Source: a virus. From it: DNA of 32,081 nt. This document shows, one piece after another, positions 26,601-32,081 of the stretch (position 1 is its first letter; every line of letters begins with the position of its first letter). A program made the translations under genes and the position numbers. The notes beneath the pieces were generated by a model. It made no database searches. It saw nothing but the letters and a program-made list of their open reading frames with translations, and was not told the origin of the DNA. The stretch covers positions 1-32,081 of the IMG/VR virus record IMGVR_UViG_3300028388_000943. One strand, 5' to 3'.

Positions 26601-27437
26601 AGTAATTTCAATACGGTCAGTGTCAACCGGAGTCCTTCTCTCATCATACTCCGTGTCAAGAGTGATGTTAAGGGACTCTTGGAAAGCATCTCTTGGATAC
26701 AGAGACATATTCGTTTGAGTGCCATCAAAGTCATGGTATACGTCTACCTCTTGGAAGTTTTCCAGAGGAGTGTTACCAATTCTGATCTGAGACACATCTA
26801 CAGGCCCGTAGCCCCAAACGACAATGAAGGTAAGGTACTGGCTTCTAAACCCGCGAATTGTATAAGGGGTGCCTCCATACGGGGGAGTAAACCTGTGTTG
26901 ACCAAGAACGACAGGCACAGAGCCATAGGGATTTGCCCTGTTCCTAGATTCTGTAAGGGAGTAAACTGGTCGCCTGTCAATATCTGCTGCCTCTGCTGGT
27001 TCGGGACCAAACAGTGCATTACCGATAGCAAGAACACCAAAAGCGACCGCAGCAGCAACAAGTTGGTAAGAAAGTGTCCCCATTGTAAGACCCAACACCG
27101 TCCCAGCAACCCAGTTACCTGCAAGTGGCGCAAGCATACTAATAACTGCATTAATTCCAGGGACAGGTTTAATAAAAAGAGTGGATTCTGCCTTGGGTTT
27201 TACCTTGGACCACCATGCAGGAGGTATATAGTCGCCATCTACAAAAGCACTCAGATGTTCATGTGCTTCAGGACTAACCTCTTCTACAAATACTTCTAGA
27301 ATTTCTTGGATAGTCTTGCCGACAGGGATACGGGCAACTGCCCTGTGGTCGTCGGAAAAAGGATTCATCACAGCAACTACATTAATATAGCCCTGCGGAA
27401 GAGTCTCTTTTTCTTCAAAGTTAGTCAAGTCGAACAC
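23697..27437 (-). CDS. J-like central tail hub / host-specificity protein
   Basis: A 1246-residue tail-tip protein. After an N-terminal domain there is a hydrophobic stretch (about residues 90-145, SYQLVAAAVAFGVLAIGNAL), then a conserved J core (YSLTESRNRANPYGSVPVVL). A mid region of phage-tail domains follows, then a fibronectin type III-like domain (EDVTDFSVNVVGGNATLSW to GTYLIKAVDKFGNKS) and a C-terminal beta-rich part. Near the C-terminus two related Asp/Phe/Gly segments occur (FDDTVGNFDDLGGLFDG and FDDIVGLFDDSEGLFDG). It would form the trimeric tip that contacts the host. I chose GTG 27437, preceded by GGAG and overlapping the NlpC gene by 17 bases; an upstream GTG at 27476 would overlap 56 bases. 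Confidence 0.9.
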   Translation of the reverse strand: MFDLTNFEEKETLPQGYINVVAVMNPFSDDHRAVARIPVGKTIQEILEVFVEEVSPEAHEHLSAFVDGDYIPPAWWSKVKPKAESTLFIKPVPGINAVISMLAPLAGNWVAGTVLGLTMGTLSYQLVAAAVAFGVLAIGNALFGPEPAEAADIDRRPVYSLTESRNRANPYGSVPVVLGQHRFTPPYGGTPYTIRGFRSQYLTFIVVWGYGPVDVSQIRIGNTPLENFQEVDVYHDFDGTQTNMSLYPRDAFQESLNITLDTEYDERRTPVDTDRIEITFTFPGGLIDFDSDGDPRREATRLVADYRKVGDSTWTNFYNEYIEYKTARLFRVGESINVPKGQYDVRVRRTDEQREGEPKSRARDRVVWTALKSFDNSSEPVELPGIAKSSIRIRATDQLNGVVDQLNAVVATKVPTWNGSAWTETTSVSSNPAAIFRYVLTGAPCPRPVPLANIDDDGLGEWYEYCEEKGYRYDAVIDGRIPLRDLLQNIASAGFATPTYIDDKWTVIIDRPKSTIIQHFTPRNTRNFQSALLYPEIPDALRIRFNNKDKDYLEDERIVYDDGYNADNAELFQVVNLPGQTDSDNVYRLGRHFLASQRLRPEVFTFEVDVEHLVATRGDICRLTHDAAIIGQASGRITSISGSVLTLDETVDLVAGTSYTIRVRDNTGDSNTYTFTASSTETTNQLSVGNLASLVSAGDLFMFGLSDNESLEVIVSNIEYLDELEARITCLPYSEEIYNAADVIPDYESNLSDLRAASFVGPATPIINDVVTDEVALFRTDSGELKPRILIYPEVGVPENVGDAYTTPAQYYQARFRIAGSDELYVYTPVEEVDTEFLVLEPVTAAETYDIQVRTIDSTGGVSPWATLNNVFVVAGSTPPEDVTDFSVNVVGGNATLSWTGINTIDIDHYEVRYTPTLSGAIWAESVVLVDRVARPATSVTVPARSGTYLIKAVDKFGNKSVSAATNVVVVNLEDILQLNVIQEYQEDPDFVGNKTNIVRVLDSVGTPYLTLDTSVLFDDTVGNFDDLGGLFDGGNGFVSEEGTYDFENILDLGSKYSVYIASEIAFTHLNYATSFDDIVGLFDDSEGLFDGEADELDATTAKVQVSYTDDDPTGTPTWSTWQSVVAANFSARAFRFRCVMTSGSELLAPKVTGLKSIIDMPDRIEAQDDIDFTGSTTVSFPSAFYSTSNPSIGVALTGLATGDYYEITSKDNTGFTISVYDSTDTLKTTSTQLDYVAKGFGREIA

Positions 27438-27864
27438 GGTATGCTCCAATAACTTTTTTCTTGTAGCGACTATCACTTAGATACTTTGAAATGATTACAC
27501 CTGTTCCTTCTTGAGAATGTAGAACCAGGCCTTTTTTGACAACTATACCACAGTGTAAAGGCTTAAGTTTTCCATTGTGAAGTCCCAGCATATGCAGGGC
27601 ATCCCCAGTTGTTTCTTGACCCATACGAAGGGGCTTCCAAATACTCCTGCTTACCCATGTTTTTTCGTCTGTCTCTTTACCTTGAGCGACAAGTTGTTCA
27701 TACTCATAATGTTTAGGCAAGTCTACTCCGTAGAGTTCTTTGTAAACCAAGACAAACAAACCCCAACAAGAAACCCCATTTTGATCGTAGCCATTCCACG
27801 CAAAAGGAATTCCAACATACTTATTAAAAGATTCCGGGGAAATTGTTGGGAGTAAAGCTGTCAC
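27421..27864 (-). CDS. NlpC/P60 tail-tip peptidase
   Basis: A 147-residue papain-like peptidase, equivalent to the NlpC/P60 part of lambda gpK. The catalytic Cys is C33 in NGVSCWGLFVLVY and the His is H104 in LKPLHCGIVV; LVLHSQEGTGV follows as the usual strand-loop. Lambda gpK also carries a JAB/MPN metallopeptidase domain, which is absent here. It likely opens or remodels peptidoglycan at the tail tip, or has a structural role. GTG 27864 has AAGGA nine bases upstream. It lies between the DUF1833 and J-like genes, the standard order. Confidence 0.88.
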   Translation of the reverse strand: MTALLPTISPESFNKYVGIPFAWNGYDQNGVSCWGLFVLVYKELYGVDLPKHYEYEQLVAQGKETDEKTWVSRSIWKPLRMGQETTGDALHMLGLHNGKLKPLHCGIVVKKGLVLHSQEGTGVIISKYLSDSRYKKKVIGAYRVRLD

Positions 27865-28303
27865 GGGGAAATCCTTCTGTCAAAAGGTTGTTGATTGTCG
27901 CCTCAAGATCAAGTCTGCCAGCCTCATACACGACATTCTCTATCTCAAGCCCAGAGACACTTTGTAGAATTGTGTCAGGGTCGCTTGCCGCTATAACCTC
28001 CAACTCAATTTTTATCCTCTCTCTACTGCCAGCAACAAACCTGAGATTATCAATAACCTCACGCTCTGCATCAAAGATAGAAATTTTGGCTGCAATCTTA
28101 AGGTCTTCTGAGTCAGGCGGCAGGATTACTGCAAAAGGAAAGGGTTGAAATACATTACCGTTAGAAGTAACTAACTCTGTGTTATTCACAACCCTTACAG
28201 GAGTAAAACTTGAATGAGTTGCCGTAAGCAGCACTAAGAATGCTTCGCTCGTTTGTTGAGCAAAGATGGCGTTTACAATAGTTGTAGGGAGTGTTCTAGG
28301 CAT
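27824..28303 (-). CDS. DUF1833-type minor tail protein
   Basis: A 159-residue protein with the DUF1833 pattern: an N-terminal helix (LPTTIVNAIFAQQTSEAFLV), VRVVNNTELVTSNGNVFQPF and PFAVILPPDSEDL, then beta strands (IKIELEVIAASDPDTI). This family is a small tail-tip protein encoded between the tape measure and the tail hub in many siphoviruses, in the place of lambda gpL. The start overlaps the previous stop by one base, and the end overlaps the NlpC gene by 41 bases. Confidence 0.85.
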   Translation of the reverse strand: MPRTLPTTIVNAIFAQQTSEAFLVLLTATHSSFTPVRVVNNTELVTSNGNVFQPFPFAVILPPDSEDLKIAAKISIFDAEREVIDNLRFVAGSRERIKIELEVIAASDPDTILQSVSGLEIENVVYEAGRLDLEATINNLLTEGFPRDSFTPNNFPGIF

Positions 28304-28668
28304 CAGTTTGGCAGCAGTTCAATTGATACGTTGGCTCGCCAGAGTTGGACACCATCTGTGCCACCAACCAGAGCAGAGTAACTTGGGGGTTGCATAAACC
28401 TAGCATTGACAGAGGTAGAGTTATCTACAGGGTCAGTATAGGTAAAGGTATCTGCACCATAAGATATAGTATCTTGATAAAATGTTTCAAGAGTTTCTTT
28501 TTGTGCTTTAGTCAAAAGCATTGTGCCAGAGAAATACCTGGAAACTGCAGTAAACCTTTTACGTTGTTTAGTCGGGCCACTATCCATAGGACTACGGATG
28601 AAACCCTGCTGTTGTGTCAGTTCTGCCCCTATCTCAAGACCGGGAAGGGAGGACGGAAAATCTGCCAT
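28303..28668 (-). CDS. Minor tail protein (gpM-like position)
   Basis: A 121-residue beta-rich protein. ADFPSSLPGLEIGAELTQQQ at the N-terminus and the FTYTDPVDNSTSVNARFMQP segment near the C-terminus are features I associate with small tail-tip proteins of siphoviruses. Its place directly after the tape measure and before DUF1833 matches lambda gpM. It likely forms part of the distal ring onto which the tail hub assembles. Function is assigned from position and overall look, not a firm motif. Confidence 0.72.
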   Translation of the reverse strand: MADFPSSLPGLEIGAELTQQQGFIRSPMDSGPTKQRKRFTAVSRYFSGTMLLTKAQKETLETFYQDTISYGADTFTYTDPVDNSTSVNARFMQPPSYSALVGGTDGVQLWRANVSIELLPN

Positions 28669-28670
28669 TA

Positions 28671-31286
28671 TTAACCTCTACCCGTTGTAGGTTGACGAAG
28701 ACCAAAAGTTTTTCTCATTGCCCTGTAGGTAGGACCACCATTCTGGATATCTCTAGAGATCACTTGGCCAATAACAACTTCCAAGTTTTGACCATTTTGT
28801 TTAACTTCGGCCTGTTCGTTGCTGTAGTTATTGATTACGACATTAACAGGAGATCCGCCGCCACTACTAGCAACACCGAGTTTACCATCAGAGCCGCGTT
28901 TAAGAGGAAGGATAGCCTCTGGACCAGCCTCACCCATCAAGCCTACACCTTTAGCCATAGGGAAGTAAGTAGGACTAGAAACAACGCCACCAGAAGCAAA
29001 GGGCTGAACTCTACCGTTTTCAAACACGTTGCCGTCTGCATTCTTTCCAACTGATGTAGCAAAACCAGAAAACGAACCTATCATAGGTTCCATCGCAGCG
29101 ACAAGTCTCTGGACGATAAGGATTCTAAAGAGTTCGTTGATAATCTCCTGAGCCATCCGTTTGAAAGCCTCGCCCATGCTTTCAGTGCCATCAACAATTG
29201 ACATAAGGCCAGACTCAAAACTACTCGAAATACTTTCGCTAAGATCGGCAACCTCTTCCTTGTTACGCTCAATCTCTTTAATCAGTTCCTTCTGGGCTAG
29301 GATAGCCTTGACAGTAGCACTATCAGCGATAGTACCCCACTGCTCCCAAGTAATACCGAGTTCCCTGATAATGTCTACTTCGTCTTCAGACAGGTCGAGG
29401 AGTTGTCGTTCCAGTTTGATCTGCTCGTAGAGTTTAGCAATCTTTTCATCAAGGGTTTCTTCCCTAGAGCCTCCACCTCTTGATCTCTTCGTATCTTCTG
29501 GTTCTTTCCAGGGGTTCTCACCGATAGGCATAGACATTACGGTGTCTTCTTGAGCCAACTGGACAATCATGGATGCATTGGCAAGACTGATCTTAAGATT
29601 TTCCGCAAGAAGTCTAGCCGCTTCAGCAGCAGTAGTAATACCAGAGTTAATGTCTACACCTGCCAGAGCAAGAGCAGCCCTGTAGGAGGAACCAAGTTCT
29701 TCTTGTAGTTTTTCGCCCTCTTCAACCTGTAGACGAAGTTGCTCTTCTACTTGGATGTTTCCGTTAAGGATTTCATTTGTAACATCCCTCACACCAATGT
29801 GAAGGTCTTTGGCACGTTTAATCAGATCAAGTTGTTCTTGACGTTTTTTAGCAGCCTCCTCTTCACGTTTATTTCTTTGTTCTTGATACCGAAGGTCTTG
29901 TTGGTGACGAAGTTCGTCAAGTTTTCTTTGTTCTTCGGCTGCTTTCCTTTCGTCTTCTTCTGCTTTTGCCCTAGCTGCTGCACGTTGCTGGATTTGTACC
30001 ATCACTTCGTTACTATAGTTCTGCAACTGCTCAGTACGTCTTTGGTAAGCAGCCTCAAGCCTAGCCGCTTCTTCTTCTTGACGAGCCTTGTCTTCTTCAG
30101 CCAAGCGTTCCTTTTCTTCTGCAAGTTCTCTTTCTTTTGCAGTAGCCATCCTAGCTGCTTCTTCTTGTGCAGCAGTTAGTCCAGCAATAAATTGGATGAG
30201 CTCTTCAGACAAATCTTCGTCTGGAGTAATCTCTGAGGTAAGTTTAGTAATAATCCTTTCGAAGTCTTTAGCCAGCCACTCGGCATCTTTATAGCCAATC
30301 CTAAACCAGCCGACAGCGAGATTAATACTTTCCTGCAAATTGGCTAGACGCTCTGGACTCCAGTCTTCTCCAAGATCGTCAAGGATAGGCTGCATAGCCC
30401 TCTCTTGATAGTCAGAGATACCGTTGGCATTGGGACCATAGTCAAAAGGATTTAAGAAGACTCCTAGATCGGAAAAACTGGCTTTAGTAAAATCCATGAT
30501 TTGGGCAAAAAACCCTTCTGGACGCCGTGGCATTATACCTTCGACAGCAGCCTCACTAACTTCAGCAAGTTCTCTCCTCAACTCTTCTAGTCTTATCCCT
30601 TCAACGGCTTTAGCAACATTCCTGATGCTTTCAGCAAGACGGCCAAAGTCTTCTTCTATTTCAGGAGTTGACGAATGTATCCTACCAAGAATTTTCTCGT
30701 ACTCGTCGAAGGCGTCATTTAGTTCCTGCATATTTTTTTCGACGTCTTCTGCTTTTTTAGACGCTTCGATCAAAGGAGCAATAAATGCAGTACCAATAGC
30801 AACACCAGCACCAGCGAGGGCACCGCCAGCACCAAAAATACCAAGAAGCTGGGACATCTGCTGACCGAACGCAACGGCTACGTTGGTACCACCCTGCATC
30901 TGAACAGCAAAGTCACCAACCTGGTAGCCTACCTGCTGAAGACCAACAGAAGCAAACCTTTTAGACCTCTGGGTAGCACCGTAGATAGCGTTGTTGTATC
31001 TAGCCAGTTGGTTACCACCATCGACAGCACCGTGTTTAAGAGCAGCTAGACTACGTTGAGCCTCGTCTACAGCAGCAGCAAATTGACGTTGTGTAAGTGA
31101 ACCCTCTTTTAGACCTTGCCGATAGCCTTTAATTCTTTTGTCGACGGCCAAAATTGCGTCAGCCATACCCATTTCAGAACGGATAATACCATCGGCAGAA
31201 CGTTGAACACGCTTTGCACCAGACATAAAAGCCTTGTCATCAAACATCAGTTTGATAGTGTAAACAAAATCACTTAGAGTTGGCAT
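28671..31286 (-). CDS. Tape measure protein
   Basis: An 871-residue protein that sets tail length and is ejected at infection. The N-terminal region is helical (FDDKAFMSGAKRVQRSADG). A hydrophobic Gly/Ala stretch at about residues 145-175 (LLGIFGAGGALAGAGVAIGT) is a likely membrane-inserting segment. A long Glu/Ala/Arg/Lys coiled coil (about 370-500) follows, then a Gly-rich C-terminus with the tape-measure ending LMGEAGPEAILPLKRGSDG. At roughly 0.15 nm per residue the tail would be about 130 nm long. It lies downstream of the G/GT chaperones with a 17-base overlap. Confidence 0.93.
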   Translation of the reverse strand: MPTLSDFVYTIKLMFDDKAFMSGAKRVQRSADGIIRSEMGMADAILAVDKRIKGYRQGLKEGSLTQRQFAAAVDEAQRSLAALKHGAVDGGNQLARYNNAIYGATQRSKRFASVGLQQVGYQVGDFAVQMQGGTNVAVAFGQQMSQLLGIFGAGGALAGAGVAIGTAFIAPLIEASKKAEDVEKNMQELNDAFDEYEKILGRIHSSTPEIEEDFGRLAESIRNVAKAVEGIRLEELRRELAEVSEAAVEGIMPRRPEGFFAQIMDFTKASFSDLGVFLNPFDYGPNANGISDYQERAMQPILDDLGEDWSPERLANLQESINLAVGWFRIGYKDAEWLAKDFERIITKLTSEITPDEDLSEELIQFIAGLTAAQEEAARMATAKERELAEEKERLAEEDKARQEEEAARLEAAYQRRTEQLQNYSNEVMVQIQQRAAARAKAEEDERKAAEEQRKLDELRHQQDLRYQEQRNKREEEAAKKRQEQLDLIKRAKDLHIGVRDVTNEILNGNIQVEEQLRLQVEEGEKLQEELGSSYRAALALAGVDINSGITTAAEAARLLAENLKISLANASMIVQLAQEDTVMSMPIGENPWKEPEDTKRSRGGGSREETLDEKIAKLYEQIKLERQLLDLSEDEVDIIRELGITWEQWGTIADSATVKAILAQKELIKEIERNKEEVADLSESISSSFESGLMSIVDGTESMGEAFKRMAQEIINELFRILIVQRLVAAMEPMIGSFSGFATSVGKNADGNVFENGRVQPFASGGVVSSPTYFPMAKGVGLMGEAGPEAILPLKRGSDGKLGVASSGGGSPVNVVINNYSNEQAEVKQNGQNLEVVIGQVISRDIQNGGPTYRAMRKTFGLRQPTTGRG

Positions 31287-31677
31287 GGTAAGTCCTTATG
31301 TAAGCGTTATCCAGCCTCTTGATAAGTTCAACATCAAAAGCCGACAATGGATTTTCTGTCAATTCTGACCAGTACTTTATTTCTACTAGCGAAATAGGGT
31401 TGGGTCCATTCATACCCACTGTGCGAAGGCTGTTCAAACTAAGAAAGGCAGACCAGATGTACTCCAAGAGGTACGGGAACTCAGGTCCATCCAACTCTTT
31501 AGGTCGTACACCAGTCTGCCTTTCAACCTGTTCTAAATGATCTCGTAGTGCAATACCATTCTGATCGACTTGATTGAGTTCAAACTCATGTTCAGCGAAC
31601 TCCACTAGACTGTCGATCAGTTCTTGGTAAAATCCGTGGCTTGTGCAAACGCCTCCTCGATCTGGTTCCTGATCCAA
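31270..31677 (-). CDS. Tail assembly chaperone T domain, probable -1 frameshift product
   Basis: This frame of 135 codons lies between the G-like chaperone and the tape measure. The only early start is a TTG at 31677 with no ribosome binding site, and the next plausible one is an internal GTG, also without one. The frame is offset by -1 from the G-like gene, overlaps it by 61 bases and opens just upstream of 31677. This is the layout of lambda G and GT. A slip at GAT TTT ACC (TTTT at 31629-31632) would give a fusion of about 248 residues. The T part (PYLLEYIWSAFLSLNSLRTV) is helical and would contact the tape measure. Confidence 0.75.
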   Translation of the reverse strand: MDQEPDRGGVCTSHGFYQELIDSLVEFAEHEFELNQVDQNGIALRDHLEQVERQTGVRPKELDGPEFPYLLEYIWSAFLSLNSLRTVGMNGPNPISLVEIKYWSELTENPLSAFDVELIKRLDNAYIRTYHANSK

Positions 31678-32015
31678 AAGATTTCAGTATAGAGTTCGAC
31701 CAGGGCAGGAACAGAACATTCAAGGGTTGTACCTTGGTAAGTAGCATTGACTTCCTTGGTAACTTTAGCCATGAGTTCGATAGCGTCTTTCTCGATTTCT
31801 TCGATATCGACGTCCATCTTACGTTTTTTCTGTGCCCTCTTCAGACGACGATTTTGCTGCTCATGCATAGCCTTCTTGTACTCCTTGGAGTAAGGTGCAT
31901 AGAGCGTAAGCGTCATAGGCGTTTTATCGTCATTGAACAGAGGTTCATACGTACCGGGATGGTAGAGTTCAACAACGACAACATCGGATTTAGGTTTAAG
32001 ATCATTAAGGTCCAT
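31617..32015 (-). CDS. Tail assembly chaperone (G-like)
   Basis: A 132-residue protein, MDLNDLKPKSDVVVVELYHP..., with a beta-rich N-terminus (TLTLYAPYSKEY), a basic helix (NRRLKRAQKKRKMD) and an acidic helical C-terminus (ALVELYTEIFWIRNQIEEAF). The layout fits the chaperones that coat the tape measure before the tail tube forms. AAAGGAAAT precedes ATG 32015. The downstream T frame is reached by a probable -1 ribosomal frameshift near its stop codon. The major tail protein should lie just beyond the window. Confidence 0.82.
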   Translation of the reverse strand: MDLNDLKPKSDVVVVELYHPGTYEPLFNDDKTPMTLTLYAPYSKEYKKAMHEQQNRRLKRAQKKRKMDVDIEEIEKDAIELMAKVTKEVNATYQGTTLECSVPALVELYTEIFWIRNQIEEAFAQATDFTKN

Positions 32016-32081
32016 CGGGATTTCCTTTCGGGTTTCGGGTACAAGGTAAAATGGGCGAGGATCACACCCGACAGTAACCCC
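32016..32081. other. Window edge upstream of chaperone gene
   Basis: These 66 bases contain the ribosome binding site of the chaperone gene. One leftward frame has a TGA at 32062-32064 and could be the last codons of the preceding gene (expected to be a major tail protein), but too little is present to decide. No promoter or terminator hairpin is evident. Confidence 0.3.

Noticed and set aside
30370-30760. Rightward frames opposite the tape measure coiled coil (Ser-rich)
   Set aside because: Ser/Phe-rich antisense frames are the usual complement of Glu/Lys/Arg-rich coiled coils.
1-32081. Search for tRNA genes, CRISPR arrays, integrase, repressor and insertion sequences
   Set aside because: The gaps are short and hold none of the conserved tRNA arms or spaced repeats of CRISPR type. 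The iterons have 19-bp periods with no unique spacers. No recombinase or helix-turn-helix repressor is visible in any translated gene.

Overview
The window is part of the genome of a tailed, probably lytic bacteriophage of a Gram-negative host. A tape measure protein, a lambda-like G/GT chaperone pair, an NlpC/P60 tail protein and a J-like tail hub point to a long non-contractile (siphovirus) tail. A lysozyme with an overlapping inner/outer spanin pair points to a host with an outer membrane. The B12-dependent ribonucleotide reductase together with ThyX, MazG and a T7-like polymerase is a gene set I associate with aquatic phages, often of alphaproteobacteria; the host itself is inference. I see no integrase, repressor, tRNA, CRISPR array or insertion sequence.

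Layout. (1) 1-3709: a leftward operon of small unknown genes, a co-catalytic zinc peptidase and a large cysteine-rich protein, ending in a strong terminator at 170-203. (2) 3710-4861: a control region with a divergent promoter and repeats, three 39-bp AT-rich tandem repeats followed by six iteron-like repeats with mostly 19-bp spacing. Three copies of the same iteron lie at 65-116, also next to an AT-rich tract. This is the best candidate replication origin. (3) 4862-18848: a tightly packed rightward replication, nucleotide and DNA-modification operon: primase-helicase, ThyX, PolA-type polymerase, ssDNA-binding protein, C5-cytosine methyltransferase with a second long gene overprinted in another frame, Fe-S PD-(D/E)XK exonuclease, Mom-like DNA-modification enzyme, resolvase-like nuclease, metallophosphoesterase, adenine-type methyltransferase, MazG, class II RNR and DUF3310. 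(4) 18850-18891: a bidirectional terminator between the converging operons. (5) 18891-32015: leftward tail and lysis genes. In transcription order these are chaperone G/GT (probable -1 frameshift), tape measure, small tail proteins, NlpC/P60, J-like hub, fibre, five tandem paralogous small proteins, two small proteins sharing a motif, endolysin, membrane proteins, spanins.

How it fits together. Region 3 copies the genome, supplies deoxynucleotides (RNR, ThyX, MazG) and carries three separate DNA-modification activities (C5-cytosine, a Mom-type adenine modification, and a second NPPF methyltransferase), which suggests strong restriction pressure. Region 5 builds the tail, diversifies its tip and lyses the cell. 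Several genes shorter than 60 codons, mostly single-pass membrane proteins, are called here from ribosome binding sites and stop/start overlaps. The most interesting points are the overprinted methyltransferase locus, the five-gene fibre-tip array, the paired iteron/AT-rich elements and the Mom homologue.
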